Positions 44,351 to 53,715 are shown, counted from the first letter of the stretch. The stretch is 64,000 bases of DNA from Endozoicomonas sp965199185 (GCA_965199185.1 CBDAQW010000032.1:105427-169426); one strand, 5' to 3'. Numbers and translations: made by a program. The notes: generated by a model from the sequence alone, not told the origin.

Positions 44351-44490
44351 AGCTTACCTGCCCAAATTTGCCGAAAAAATACAGTTTGCCAGTATCGTCT
44401 GAAAGATGTTTCATCAGGCTGGAAACTGTATTTTCATGGCTAATGCTTTTAATAGCTCAAGGCTGTTTACTAGCTCAAGGCTGTTTATTC

Positions 44491-45024
44491 TCAGGACATC
44501 ATCGTGTCAGCCAGCTTTGTCAGCCGGGCTCTCAGGCTGCCATCTATAACCAGATCGCCTGCTTTGACAATGACGCCGCCTATTAAATCGCTGTCCACCT
44601 GAGTATTCAGTCTTACTGAACAACCCAGACGTGCTTTCATTTTCTCTGCCAGACTGCTCTGCTGTGCTTCTGTTAGCGGGAATGCAGAAGTGACGTCCAC
44701 TTCCTGAGTTTTTTCTTCTTCCGCCTTCAGTTGTGCAAACAGCAGTTCGATGTCAGCCAATAAAGACAAACGTCTGTTATCAGACAGTGTCCGTACAAAA
44801 TTCTCTGCGTGGCTATCCAGCTCTCCGTCACACAGGCTTAGAAAAACCTTTGCCTGTTGAGCACCGGATAAACCGGGGTTGTTCAGCATCTGCTGAACTT
44901 TGCCATCCTGAGAAACACTGGCGCAGAGAGAAAGCATTCTGGCCCAGTCATTCAGGGCTGATGCCTGACGAGCATATTCAAACGCTGCCCTGGCATAGGG
45001 ACGAGCACATGTGGTTAGCTCCAC
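44491..45024 (-). CDS. atpH: ATP synthase F1 subunit delta
   Basis: A 177-residue delta subunit (E. coli 177) that joins F1 to the peripheral stalk. The N-terminal six-helix domain begins TTCARPYARAAFEYARQASAL, and the C-terminus reads LIGGVIVKAGDLVIDGSLRARLTKL. It lies 12 bases after atpF. The gap of about 140 bases before atpA contains two close tandem copies of a short repeat (TAGCTCAAGGCTGTTTA, 44453-44486). Confidence 0.95.
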   Translation of the reverse strand: MELTTCARPYARAAFEYARQASALNDWARMLSLCASVSQDGKVQQMLNNPGLSGAQQAKVFLSLCDGELDSHAENFVRTLSDNRRLSLLADIELLFAQLKAEEEKTQEVDVTSAFPLTEAQQSSLAEKMKARLGCSVRLNTQVDSDLIGGVIVKAGDLVIDGSLRARLTKLADTMMS

Positions 45025-45036
45025 TGCAGTTCCCCC

Positions 45037-45507
45037 TTATAGCTCTGCGGCCAGATTATCGACCAGCCGGCTGTTGGCTGCTTCATCCAGGTTTTCACCC
45101 AGAATTTTCTCAGCACCGGCCACTGCAAGGGCGGCCACCTGAGAACGAAGTGCTTCGCGGGCACGGTTCGTTTCCTGCTCGATTTCTGCCTGGGCAGCGG
45201 CTTTCAGGCGCTCACCTTCAGCACGAGCCTGATCTTTGGCTTCTTCGATAATCTGATTTGCGCGACGGTTTGCCTGCTCGATAATCTCTTGAGATTGTTC
45301 TTTAGCTTCGTTCAATTCCTGAGTCACACGCATTTGCGCCTGCTCAAGGTCAGAAGAAGCACGATCAGCGGCAGCCAAGCCATCAGCGATTTTTTTCTGA
45401 CGATCGTTCAGAGCCTGCATCATCGGCGGCCATACATATTTCATGCAGAACCACACAAAGACGGCGAAGGCTATTGTCTGTCCGATCACAGTAGCATTGA
45501 TATTCAC
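45037..45507 (-). CDS. atpF: ATP synthase Fo subunit b
   Basis: A 156-residue peripheral-stalk subunit (E. coli 156). One N-terminal membrane segment (TVIGQTIAFAVFVWFCMKYVWPPMM) leads into a long charged coiled coil (KIADGLAAADRASSDLEQAQMR to the C-terminus). It dimerises and holds F1 static against the rotating ring. Confidence 0.96.
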   Translation of the reverse strand: MNINATVIGQTIAFAVFVWFCMKYVWPPMMQALNDRQKKIADGLAAADRASSDLEQAQMRVTQELNEAKEQSQEIIEQANRRANQIIEEAKDQARAEGERLKAAAQAEIEQETNRAREALRSQVAALAVAGAEKILGENLDEAANSRLVDNLAAEL

Positions 45508-45653
45508 GCCAACACCTCTTGCTTCAGTTAATGTCGTTTGCTCCGGTTACAGAGCCTTGGCGGTGTTCATTTGCTTTTTTACTGCGGACTGCTCGTTAGA
45601 ACATGATGTCCGCAGATCTCAACAAAACACTCAGCCGGGCATTAACCTCTGCC

Positions 45654-45908
45654 TTAGTTCACCAGACCAATGAATGGGTTAGCGAAGGTGAAGAACAACG
45701 CAATACCTACTGCAATCATGGGTACCGCATCCAGCAGACCTGCAACGATGAACATTTTAGTTTGCAGCATTGGGGCGGTTTCTGGCTGACGGGCAACGCC
45801 TTCCAGAAATTTACCGCCGAGCAGACCAAAGCCAATCGCTGTTGCCAGTGCTGCCAGACCCAGCATTACTGCTACGCCGATTACAGTCAGACCAACTACC
45901 AGTTCCAT
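45654..45908 (-). CDS. atpE: ATP synthase Fo subunit c
   Basis: An 84-residue proteolipid of the c-ring with two membrane helices and the polar loop ARQPE. The ion-binding carboxylate is Asp60 in GLLDAVPMIAVGIAL. Asp there, as in E. coli (position 61), indicates proton coupling rather than the Glu-type sodium site. It is placed between atpB and atpF as usual. Confidence 0.96.
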   Translation of the reverse strand: MELVVGLTVIGVAVMLGLAALATAIGFGLLGGKFLEGVARQPETAPMLQTKMFIVAGLLDAVPMIAVGIALFFTFANPFIGLVN

Positions 45909-45976
45909 ATTTCCTCCCGACTCTTTTATGTCGTGTGATGGTGTGAGATAAACCAGTTTTAAAATTATTTACAGGA

Positions 45977-46858
45977 TCAGTGATCTTCGTGCGCCATGCT
46001 CATATAAACAATGGTCAGGGTCATGAAGATGTAAGCCTGCAGGGTAATGACCAGAATATGGAACACCGCCCATCCAAAGTGCAGTGGTAGCTGCAGATAC
46101 CCGATCAGAGCGATCAGAATAAACAGCAACTCACCTGCATACATGTTGCCGAACAGTCGCAGACCCAGTGAGATTGGCTTGGCAATCAGGGTGACGAATT
46201 CCAGCAGAAAGTTGAAAGGAATCAAAATCGCCTGGACGACTTTGTTTGAACTGTTGAAGGGGTGCAGTGTCAGCTCACCGATAAACCCACCAAAACCTTT
46301 CATTTTCACGGAATAGAACAGGATAAGGAGGAAGACACTAAACGACATTGCCAAAGTAATGTTCGGATCGGTAGAGGGAACGACCTTCATGAAAGGTAAA
46401 CCAAGCATGGTCGAGAGACCGGGGATCCAATCAACCGGTACCAAATCCATCAGGTTCATTAGAAAGACCCAGACAAAAATAGTTAATGCCAGTGGTGCTA
46501 TGAGTGGGCTCTTGCCGTGGAAGGTGTCCTTAACACTGCCGTCTACCATTTCTACAACCGTTTCAACGGCATTTTGCAGTTTGCCCGGTACACCTGAGGT
46601 CATATTTTTGGCAACGCTGCGGAACAGAATGACAAACACCAGACCCAGAGCAACAGACCAGAACATACTGTCCAGATTCACAGCCCAAAACCCCATGGCT
46701 TTTGCTTCTGCGGCGGTTTGGGCAATAGTCCATGTGGGTTCACTCAGAACCCCGATCGGGTCCCCATGAAAGTCCACGCGCTCGTAACCTGCCGGTAACT
46801 GACCAAAGGTCAGGTTTTGCAGGTGGTGCTGTATATATTGAGTAGCAGTAGTCGCCAT
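45977..46858 (-). CDS. atpB: ATP synthase Fo subunit a
   Basis: A 293-residue membrane subunit (E. coli 271) that forms the proton half-channels. The essential Arg is in SLGLRLFGNMYAGELLF, near residue 233. The slightly longer N-terminus (YIQHHLQNLTFGQLPAGYERVDFHGDP) is common in marine gamma-proteobacteria. It lies 43 bases after atpI. Confidence 0.95.
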   Translation of the reverse strand: MATTATQYIQHHLQNLTFGQLPAGYERVDFHGDPIGVLSEPTWTIAQTAAEAKAMGFWAVNLDSMFWSVALGLVFVILFRSVAKNMTSGVPGKLQNAVETVVEMVDGSVKDTFHGKSPLIAPLALTIFVWVFLMNLMDLVPVDWIPGLSTMLGLPFMKVVPSTDPNITLAMSFSVFLLILFYSVKMKGFGGFIGELTLHPFNSSNKVVQAILIPFNFLLEFVTLIAKPISLGLRLFGNMYAGELLFILIALIGYLQLPLHFGWAVFHILVITLQAYIFMTLTIVYMSMAHEDH

Positions 46859-46901
46859 GGCTCTTCCTGTACACCATCCGTTATTATTTCTGCCTTGCCG
46901 G

Positions 46902-47303
46902 TTACTTAATCAGCAAAGGCGTAAACCAGTTTGACACCAGAACTCCGGTAAAACCTCCAAACAGAGCCAGAGGTTCCAGTGGTTCTACGTTGGCAAAAAC
47001 CAGGGTGAAGGCTGCTGCCGTCAGCAACAGCTTGCCAGCTTCACCTTTGTAAAATGAGTTTGTGATCAGTCTGGCTGACCGGGCACCACGGTGCTGAAAT
47101 GCTCGCCAGACAAAATAGGTATTGGGTACGGCGTAACACAACCCGCCTAGCAGAGCAGAATAACCAACGACACTGCCCAATGGTTGCAGAACGATAAAAA
47201 ACAGCAGACTGATTAACAACTGAGCAACCGGTACGCGATAAATACGTGGCTGCCGGAGATGCGTAAAACCAGTTTGGACTGTTTTTTCGTATCCCCTGAT
47301 CAT
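46902..47303 (-). CDS. atpI: ATP synthase accessory protein AtpI
   Basis: A 133-residue protein with four hydrophobic segments (for example AQLLISLLFFIVLQPLGSVVGYSALLGGL), matching AtpI, the c-ring assembly helper encoded first in atp operons. Conservation is low in this family, but length, topology and position upstream of atpB support the call. Confidence 0.88.
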   Translation of the reverse strand: MIRGYEKTVQTGFTHLRQPRIYRVPVAQLLISLLFFIVLQPLGSVVGYSALLGGLCYAVPNTYFVWRAFQHRGARSARLITNSFYKGEAGKLLLTAAAFTLVFANVEPLEPLALFGGFTGVLVSNWFTPLLIK

Positions 47304-47597
47304 GACTTATTGCTTCCGGGCTTCTCTTTTAACATAAATCCGTCACCTGTATTTCATTTGCAGGCTTGGTTTGCCCGAGAGCTCTTTTCGGTTTAATACC
47401 TCTGGGCAATGCGTACATTACAGCCGAGATTAAGTGCTGGCCCGTTCGCCAAAACCACTCTGTTATTCGTTGCTAACCGCTGTTAACTTTTAGTGATTTC
47501 CGTCACCTCGGCGAGGGCAGTATATGGGTAATACTACCTACATTCAAGAGCATATTAAGCCTGATCATCAAAGCAGCAACTTGATAACAAGGCTTAG
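47304..47597. other. intergenic region with presumed atp operon promoter
   Basis: About 290 bases between the LysR gene and atpI, both on the minus strand. No gene is visible. It presumably holds the main atp promoter, but I could not assign a convincing -35/-10 pair by eye. Confidence 0.5.
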
Positions 47598-48500
47598 TTA
47601 GCGTCTGTAAGGCTCATGCCAGTTTAAAATAAAACGACAGAGGTTTTTTATCACAGGGCTTTGGTATTTTTTTCGATGCATTAGCAGGTAAAAATACCGC
47701 TTCATGTTGAGCCCGGCGATATCAATGGTACTCAATCCACCTTGCTTTATCGCCCTTCTGGCAGCCACTCGTGACATGCAACCAATACCCAGTCCATCAC
47801 TCACTGCTTGCTTTACCGCTTCAGCCCTGTTCAAAGTCATGGCTACCGATGGGACACCAATACGACTGGCGATCACTTCATCAAAGAGCTCTCTGGTACC
47901 AGAACCCGATTCTCGCAACACCCACTTTTCGTCTGACAGGTCTTTTATTGATACGTTTTGCCGGTTTGCTAAAGGATGCGAAGGTTGGCAGATAATGACC
48001 AGCTCATCTTCACACCAGGTCGTTGATTCGATATCAGGATGAAGACAGGTGCCTTCTATCACGGCCATGTCGATTTCAAAATCCAGAATGCGTCGCTCAA
48101 TGTTTCTGGTGTTTTCTATCACCAGCTCTGCACGAATGCCTAGATTTTCCTTCTGAAACTGAGCCAGCAATCCTGGCAGAATATTGTTCCCTACCGTTGA
48201 ACTGGCATTAATCAGTAAAGCGCCTTCCTCATAACTCTTATCCAGTGCAAACTGTCTTTCTATTTCCTGCGCCCGATCAATAACCTCGCAGGCTTTGTGC
48301 ATTAGTGCACGACCGGCGTCGTTAAGACTAAGACCAGCTCCCTGATGCCGATCAAACAAGGGTCCTAAATGTTTTTCCAGTTCTGATAACGCCATACTGG
48401 CAGCTGGCTGAGAGATATGCAGCGTTTCTGCCGCCCCGGTTACTCTGCCACACTGAGCCACTTCTCTGAAAATTTGCAGTTGTCTTAACGTGATGCGCAT
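47598..48500 (-). CDS. LysR-family regulator, YeiE-like
   Basis: A 300-residue LysR-type regulator. The winged helix is LRQLQIFREVAQCGRVTGAAETLHISQPAASMALSELEKHLG. The ligand domain shares with E. coli YeiE the stretches INASSTVGNNILP, DFEIDMAVIEGTC, DELVIICQPSHPLA, WVLRESGSGTRELFDEV and VSDGLGIGCMSR. YeiE responds to sulfite in E. coli; whether that holds here is unknown. An inverted repeat lies 75-105 bases upstream. Confidence 0.85.
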   Translation of the reverse strand: MRITLRQLQIFREVAQCGRVTGAAETLHISQPAASMALSELEKHLGPLFDRHQGAGLSLNDAGRALMHKACEVIDRAQEIERQFALDKSYEEGALLINASSTVGNNILPGLLAQFQKENLGIRAELVIENTRNIERRILDFEIDMAVIEGTCLHPDIESTTWCEDELVIICQPSHPLANRQNVSIKDLSDEKWVLRESGSGTRELFDEVIASRIGVPSVAMTLNRAEAVKQAVSDGLGIGCMSRVAARRAIKQGGLSTIDIAGLNMKRYFYLLMHRKKYQSPVIKNLCRFILNWHEPYRR

Positions 48501-48573
48501 CTGATGTACTTCCAGCCCTGTTATTTGAAAGGCCTTTCCCTTCCCAATAGCAGTAAAAAATAATCGGTTGTTC

Positions 48574-48606
48574 GTTCAGATACGCAAATAGGTTATGCAT
48601 CTGAAC
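48574..48606. promoter_or_regulatory. inverted repeat upstream of YeiE-like gene
   Basis: GTTCAGAT and ATCTGAAC flank a 17-base spacer 74-106 bases upstream of the LysR start. The position suits a LysR-type operator for autoregulation. It is a sequence observation only. Confidence 0.4.
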
Positions 48607-48742
48607 ATGTTAACGCAACACTTATAAACTTATTTGATAACCACGCCAAGTTTTATTGATTATCTACAAGTATTTTAAGTATTTATAATCAAACCGTAGA
48701 GCTTATATGCCAATTCCCTGAATAAAATCATTGGACATAATC

Positions 48743-48895
48743 ATGAAGAGCAATTCAATCAGCAGTTGGGTGGAACTGAAAAAACACACCAAAAACTTTG
48801 AAACTATTGTTAACTGCCAGCGCATTCTAAGAAAGCCTAAAGAGTGGGACAATATGGCAATCTTCTTCAAAGAAGCAGATAAGCACATCAAATAA
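48743..48895 (+). CDS. possible 50-residue small protein
   Basis: A short frame starting MKSNSISSWVELKKHTKNFE and ending FFKEADKHIK, basic and helical. It has no clear ribosome binding site. The opening W-x-x-L-x-x-H pattern faintly recalls the N-terminus of glucose-6-phosphate isomerase, so it may be a gene fragment. Low confidence. Confidence 0.3.
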   Translation: MKSNSISSWVELKKHTKNFETIVNCQRILRKPKEWDNMAIFFKEADKHIK

Positions 48896-48922
48896 CACGC
48901 ATTAGAAAATCAACCCCTTTAT

Positions 48923-49273
48923 CTATCTCAGATAGACATGGTAGACGCAATAAGTGCATAGAGTCAGATACAACAAGATCACTTCTGATGCAATATAAGA
49001 TGCAAGATTAATTCCATATTCATTTGAAAGGCTTCGGATCAAGAGAACACCCCCTACGACAAAAGATGCATAAGACACAAGATAATAATAAGCGTATCTT
49101 GAAGGTATTTCTTTATTTATTACATTAATTTCGTTGCCATACTCGCCAATTAATATTTTATCTTTGCCTCCCGATAATCCTGCATTAGAAAAAGCAGATA
49201 TTGACAGTAACAAGCTTAAAAATAACAAGATCAAGCTATTTAAAATATTGTGCATAAGAATAATATTTTCCAA
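48923..49273 (-). CDS. small membrane protein of unknown function
   Basis: A 116-residue frame with an N-terminal hydrophobic segment (ILNSLILLFLSLLLSISAFS), possibly a signal peptide. Two further hydrophobic segments follow, around YYYLVSYASFVVGGVLLI and YIASEVILLYLTLCTYCVYH. The region is more AT-rich than its neighbours, suggesting acquired DNA. No family recognised. Confidence 0.45.
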   Translation of the reverse strand: MENIILMHNILNSLILLFLSLLLSISAFSNAGLSGGKDKILIGEYGNEINVINKEIPSRYAYYYLVSYASFVVGGVLLIRSLSNEYGINLASYIASEVILLYLTLCTYCVYHVYLR

Positions 49274-49471
49274 AAACGTCTCTCTCGTCTTAGAATCTCA
49301 CATAACACAATTGAAATAACGTAGCACTAAAAAGTCATTTATCAAGCTCAGAAAATAGATTGGCAAAAAAAGTGAACAGGATTTTTAAAAAAGCGCAAAA
49401 CTGCGTATTTCACTTTCAGAACAGAGCAATTACACTCATGTTCTTTCGCGAAAGCAGTAAGGAAGAAGAAT

Positions 49472-50236
49472 ATGTCTTCACATCAGGTATTTCATCTGGG
49501 CATTACCGAAAGCGACCTTCAGGGTGCCACTCTGGCGATTGTTCCCGGCGACCCGGCTCGTGTTGAGCGTATTGCTAAATTAATGGACAACCCGGTACAC
49601 CTGAACAGTGTTCGGGAATACACCAGCTGGCGTGCAGAAATCAACAATACGTCAGTTATCGTATGCTCCACTGGTATCGGTGGCCCTTCTACATCCATTG
49701 CTGTTGAAGAACTGTCTCAGCTGGGTATCAGAACCTTCCTACGCGTTGGCACCACCGGAGCCATTCAGCCTTCTATCGAGCCAGGCAACATCATCGTGAC
49801 AAATGGTTCTGTTCGACTGGATGGTGCCAGCACCCACTTTGCGCCAATGGAATTCCCAGCGGTTGCTCACTTTGACTGTACTCAGGCACTGGTTCAGGCT
49901 GCTCAGTCTTCTGAAGCCGATTACCATGTTGGCATTACCGCATCTTCCGACACTTTCTATCCGGGTCAAGAGCGTTACGATACCCGCACTGGCTATGTGA
50001 ACAGAAAGTTCCGTGGCTCTATGGAAGAGTGGCAACATCTGGGCGTGCTCAACTATGAAATGGAATCTGCAACTCTGCTGACTATGTGTGCAGCTCTTGG
50101 CTTACGCGCTGGTTGTGTTGCTGCGGCTATTGTTAACAGAACCCGCGATGAAATTCCTGATGAATCCAAAATTGCCGGTAGCGAAGCAACTGCTGTGGGC
50201 ATTGTTGTAAAAGCGGCTGAACTTCTGCTTAAGTAA
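49472..50236 (+). CDS. udp: uridine phosphorylase
   Basis: A 254-residue uridine phosphorylase (E. coli 253), which splits uridine with phosphate to uracil and ribose-1-phosphate. Motifs include VFHLGITESDLQGATLAIVPGDPARVERIA, STGIGGPSTSIAVEEL, LRVGTTGAIQ and VLNYEMESATLLTMCA. GGAAGAAG precedes the ATG. It complements DeoA and DeoD elsewhere in the window. A terminator follows. Confidence 0.95.
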   Translation: MSSHQVFHLGITESDLQGATLAIVPGDPARVERIAKLMDNPVHLNSVREYTSWRAEINNTSVIVCSTGIGGPSTSIAVEELSQLGIRTFLRVGTTGAIQPSIEPGNIIVTNGSVRLDGASTHFAPMEFPAVAHFDCTQALVQAAQSSEADYHVGITASSDTFYPGQERYDTRTGYVNRKFRGSMEEWQHLGVLNYEMESATLLTMCAALGLRAGCVAAAIVNRTRDEIPDESKIAGSEATAVGIVVKAAELLLK

Positions 50237-50248
50237 GTTTTCTCCAAG

Positions 50249-50275
50249 ACCCTCCTTCCGGAGGGTTTTCTTTTT
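50249..50275 (+). terminator. intrinsic terminator of udp
   Basis: The stem ACCCTCC/GGAGGGT with a TTCC loop is followed by TTTCTTTTT, about a dozen bases after the udp stop. Confidence 0.85.
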
Positions 50276-50331
50276 CCAGCAGCCACTCAGTTTTCTCCTA
50301 TGATTATCAGGCGCGATCAACAGGAGTTTTA

Positions 50332-50703
50332 ATGATGAGTCACGATCTTTTACTAAAGGCAGTACAAGAGGCCAGCGCGCGCTGGCAAGATGCGTTTAAC
50401 TCTGGCAATGCTGCTGCCTGTGCCGCTCAGTACGAAGTAACTGCTGTTATGCATGCTCGCCCTTTTGGCACGTTCATCGGAACCGCTGACATTCAGACGT
50501 TCTGGCAACAGCTGATGAATGATGGCTTTACCGATATCGAATACATTGATCCATTCATCAGCGTTGTGGATGACAGCTCTGCCATTCTCACATCTGATTG
50601 GACAATGAATAAGGCTGGCGGTGTTATTCTTAAAGAGCTTTGGGTTCTTCAGCCTGACGGCTCGGCAAAGTTACGGGAGGATGATTTTGAAGCTATTTCC
50701 TAA
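50332..50703 (+). CDS. NTF2/SnoaL-like small protein
   Basis: A 123-residue protein with the cone-shaped NTF2-like pattern. An N-terminal helix (LLKAVQEASARWQDAFNSGNAAACAAQY) is followed by strands GTFIGTADIQTFWQQLMNDG and AILTSDWTMNKAGGVILKELWVLQPDGSAKL. Family members bind or convert small molecules. AGGAG precedes the start codon. Role unknown. Confidence 0.7.
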   Translation: MMSHDLLLKAVQEASARWQDAFNSGNAAACAAQYEVTAVMHARPFGTFIGTADIQTFWQQLMNDGFTDIEYIDPFISVVDDSSAILTSDWTMNKAGGVILKELWVLQPDGSAKLREDDFEAIS

Positions 50704-50804
50704 ACTTCTTAACGGCTTTGCGTCTGAAGCAGTTTGTTCTGGGCCGGATAACCATCAAACACTTTCCCTGAAAATAACGTAACTCAAAACCCTGTTGATA
50801 TTTT

Positions 50805-51977
50805 TTAATCAACAATAATATGCGGCAAAAAACGAGAGCTGTCTTTTGTGATCGCCGAGTTATCTTCCCGAATACCAATACCCGCTGCTCGATCACCGAC
50901 AATCCAGCTACCAATCAACGTGTGGTTACCAGCAAACTGCGGCAATGGGTGATACTTTTGTAATATATAACCACTGTCGTCATAAGGACCATCGACAAAC
51001 TCGGTTTGCTTGCCATTTTGTAGAATGCTGATGTTTGAACCTTCCCGAGAAAAGACCGGTTTTTTGACAATATGGCTGCCCAGATCATCACCCGGAGATT
51101 CATCCTCAAAGTAGCAAGGCAGAAGGTTCGGGTGCCCTCTGAACTCTTTCCAGAGTAGAGGTAGCATGGCTTTATTAGACAGAATGGATTTCCAGGCAGG
51201 TTCTATAAACAGGGTTTCGCTGCTAGGTATATGTTGCCCAAACTCTTCTTCAAACATGAACTCCCAGGGGTAGAGTTTGAACAGGGCGGGAATGGTCATA
51301 TCCTTCAGATCGGTGAATTTACCTTCCGGACTCAGACCAATGTCTTCTATATAAATAAAGCGATTTTGCAGGCCCGCCTGTTGAGCACAATCACGAAAAT
51401 ACTCGACGGTACCAAAATCTTCTTCCGTATCCTTGCAGCAAGCAAAGTAGAGAGGCTGGTTGCCTACCCGCTGCTTTTTTAACACCACCAGCGCCTCAAT
51501 CAACATTTCCTGAATAATGTTGAACTGGTCAGTCTCCAGAGGCAGGCGTTTCTCATCAATCATCTGTTCCAGCCAGAGCCACTGGAAAAAGGCGGACTCG
51601 TAAAGCGAGGTCGGAGTGTCGGCGTTGTACTCATAGAATTTGGCAGATGACTTTCCGTCGTAAGAAAAGTCCATTCGACCATAAAGGTGAGGATCAGCAT
51701 TTAACCAGGAGTGCCTGATGTAATCCCAATAGGGTTCCGGAATCCGCAAACGCTGCATCATTTCTTCAGAGTGAACGGCTTTATCCACCAGCTGCAAACA
51801 CATTTGATGAATTTCCGCCGTCGGGTCTTCCAGATCATTTTCTATCTGCTTTAGAGTAAAGCGATAGTAGGCAGATTCATCCCAGTAGGTATCACCATAG
51901 AGAGTGTGGAATCTGAAACCAAGAGACTCTGCCTGGCGCTGCCAGTTTTTTCGAGGTGCCGATTCTACCCGAAACAT
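50805..51977 (-). CDS. yjfC: glutathionylspermidine synthase-like ATP-grasp protein (YjfC/YgiC)
   Basis: A 390-residue protein of the glutathionylspermidine synthase C-terminal (ATP-grasp) family, without the amidase half found in E. coli Gss. Motifs include GRMDFSYDGKSSAKFYEYNADTPTSLYESAFFQWLWLE and VKKPVFSREGSNI in the nucleotide-binding part. It would ligate a peptide and an amine using ATP; the substrates are unknown. The start is one base after the stop of the YjfM-like gene. Last gene of the yjfIJKLMC-type operon. Confidence 0.88.
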   Translation of the reverse strand: MFRVESAPRKNWQRQAESLGFRFHTLYGDTYWDESAYYRFTLKQIENDLEDPTAEIHQMCLQLVDKAVHSEEMMQRLRIPEPYWDYIRHSWLNADPHLYGRMDFSYDGKSSAKFYEYNADTPTSLYESAFFQWLWLEQMIDEKRLPLETDQFNIIQEMLIEALVVLKKQRVGNQPLYFACCKDTEEDFGTVEYFRDCAQQAGLQNRFIYIEDIGLSPEGKFTDLKDMTIPALFKLYPWEFMFEEEFGQHIPSSETLFIEPAWKSILSNKAMLPLLWKEFRGHPNLLPCYFEDESPGDDLGSHIVKKPVFSREGSNISILQNGKQTEFVDGPYDDSGYILQKYHPLPQFAGNHTLIGSWIVGDRAAGIGIREDNSAITKDSSRFLPHIIVD

Positions 51978-52505
51978 TTATCCACCCCAGGAGCCACGAG
52001 CGGCTGATTTTGAGCCAAACCCGCCACGCTTCATAGTCGTACTTTTCAGAGAAGGTTTAACAGACTTCTCTTTATCAGCAAACACCCTGCCCTGTTTATA
52101 ACCTTTCCCCATACGCTCGTAGCTGGGTGTCCGATAATAGCCGCCGGAACCTAAATACAAAGGCAACACCATAAACGACGATGAACCAGAGCTGGCTCTG
52201 GACTGCTGCACCATAAAGCCTTCCAGCGTCGGGATGTACTCATTGGTGGATATTTGCTGGCACTGATTTTTAAAATCAGTCTCGCAGTCTTTCTCGTTTT
52301 TATATCTGGGAGCCTGAGCCAGATGCTCTGACCATGAGCGGTTGTAGTAATAGTTGCAGGCGTCTTTTTCCAAAACTCCGTCATTAACGCAACTCTCAAC
52401 ATCTTTATAAATAAGCGTGGTTTTATTGGATGAACTGCCACAGCCAGCCAATAAAAATGGGGTAACACCCATCAACGCCAGTTTTAATTTTTTGGATCGT
52501 TTCAT
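51978..52505 (-). CDS. yjfM: DUF1190 lipoprotein (YjfM/YgiB)
   Basis: A 175-residue lipoprotein (lipobox LLAGC near residue 22) with the DUF1190 pattern of conserved cysteines (VESCVNDGV, KDACNYYYN, KDCETDFKNQCQ). The tail is rich in Gly, Ser and basic residues (MKRGGFGSKSAARGSWGG). It is always paired with the ATP-grasp gene in this operon type, so the two probably act together. Confidence 0.85.
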   Translation of the reverse strand: MKRSKKLKLALMGVTPFLLAGCGSSSNKTTLIYKDVESCVNDGVLEKDACNYYYNRSWSEHLAQAPRYKNEKDCETDFKNQCQQISTNEYIPTLEGFMVQQSRASSGSSSFMVLPLYLGSGGYYRTPSYERMGKGYKQGRVFADKEKSVKPSLKSTTMKRGGFGSKSAARGSWGG

Positions 52506-52518
52506 TACTGACTCCGGC

Positions 52519-52929
52519 TTAATACGTCAAACAGGCGGCATTAAGCAAACCGGTAGCAATCGAAACAGCACCCAGAATAATGCCTGCCGCCATTTCATTA
52601 TCAGCAATGCGCTCAGATATTTTTGGCATAGCGATGCGTACAGCGAAGAACGTCAACGCTTGTACGATCAGAGCCACCAGCCCCCAAAGTGCCATATCGA
52701 GCAGGTTAATGGAGTTTTCAATCACACTAGCTAAAGGCAATACAAATCCAATAAGACTACCAGCAAAAGCCACTGAAGCCGCAGGCTTGTTTTCCTTGAT
52801 CAATGCCATTTCATCGTGCGGGGTCAGGCGGGTATAAACAAACGTATAGATACCAGTCAGCGCCAGACCTGTAGCAAAATAGGCAAGAAACAACGGCACA
52901 CCGGCTAGATACTCAGTGATGGCAATCAT
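52519..52929 (-). CDS. yjfL: DUF350 membrane protein (YjfL)
   Basis: A 136-residue protein with four membrane segments, in two similar halves, as in DUF350. Examples are LFLAYFATGLALTGIYTFVYTRL and ASVAFAGSLIGFVLPLASVI. The E. coli homologue YjfL has the same position in its operon. Function unknown; membrane-stress associated by context. Confidence 0.85.
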   Translation of the reverse strand: MIAITEYLAGVPLFLAYFATGLALTGIYTFVYTRLTPHDEMALIKENKPAASVAFAGSLIGFVLPLASVIENSINLLDMALWGLVALIVQALTFFAVRIAMPKISERIADNEMAAGIILGAVSIATGLLNAACLTY

Positions 52930-52987
52930 TATTGAACTCCTGTTTTTTTTAACCGTTAAGCATACTCTTGACGGTGCTCGGTTGCAT

Positions 52988-53629
52988 TTACATTATATCC
53001 ATTGATGTCAGATCAAGATCAATGCCGAGACTAACTACAGCTGTGGCCTCATCTTCACTGGTAAATTCCAGTGATGAAAGCAGATATTCATAACGCTCAC
53101 TTCCGGCAATGACCTGCTGGTACAGCATGGCCAGATGATCCACTTCATAACTGCCTTCTTCTTTGGTATGTACCACCTCTGTCAGCTTGACGGGTTCTAT
53201 TCTGCCGGAGACCTCTTTATCCCAGACACGCTTATAAAGGGTATTTTCAAGAATAAACTCCGGTCGCCCGATAGTGCCACTGTCACTGACCCATAAATCA
53301 ACGCCTCTCTGGCTGGTAATATTATGAGTCTGCTCAAACATAAACAGTTTGATGTCATCAATATTCTGAGTTTCATAGCCGCCGGTGCTGGAGATTTGGA
53401 TAAACCCGTCATCTGCCGTATAAAAACGGCTGATCGCTGCGCCACCACCCAAATCAATAAAACCGACCGCTTCAATGGTTTGTGCACCTTCGGGAAGATT
53501 GAAGTGCAAATTATCTTTAATGAGCTGAAATGGTAGGAGATCAAGCAAAACGGCACCACCAAGACGCAAATTCAGTGGAGCAGGTAAAGCGTATTCTTCT
53601 TTTTTCTTTTTGAAAAAATCGAAAATCAT
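52988..53629 (-). CDS. yjfK: DUF2491 protein (YjfK)
   Basis: A 213-residue cytoplasmic protein of the DUF2491 type: FLKKKKEE-like basic start (MIFDFFKKKKEEYALP), LNLRLGGAVLLDLLPFQL, then AVGFIDLGGGAAISRFYTADDGFIQI and ELVDLWVSD-type strands. A longer in-frame start at 53716 would overlap the end of the PspA-like gene. The ATG at 53629 is chosen for its match to the family start. Function unknown. Confidence 0.82.
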   Translation of the reverse strand: MIFDFFKKKKEEYALPAPLNLRLGGAVLLDLLPFQLIKDNLHFNLPEGAQTIEAVGFIDLGGGAAISRFYTADDGFIQISSTGGYETQNIDDIKLFMFEQTHNITSQRGVDLWVSDSGTIGRPEFILENTLYKRVWDKEVSGRIEPVKLTEVVHTKEEGSYEVDHLAMLYQQVIAGSERYEYLLSSLEFTSEDEATAVVSLGIDLDLTSMDIM

Positions 53630-53715
53630 GAGGGTGTCCCTGGTGTGGACAAGAAAAGGATCAGCTTCTCCCCTCGGGAGATACCTAAAGGGAACAAAAG
53701 CCGACCCGGGATACA

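Noticed and set aside
42716..44443. Two long plus-strand frames (341 and 231 codons) opposite atpA
   Set aside because: Antisense to a highly conserved ATP synthase gene; low-complexity His/Thr/Gln-rich translation typical of shadow frames.
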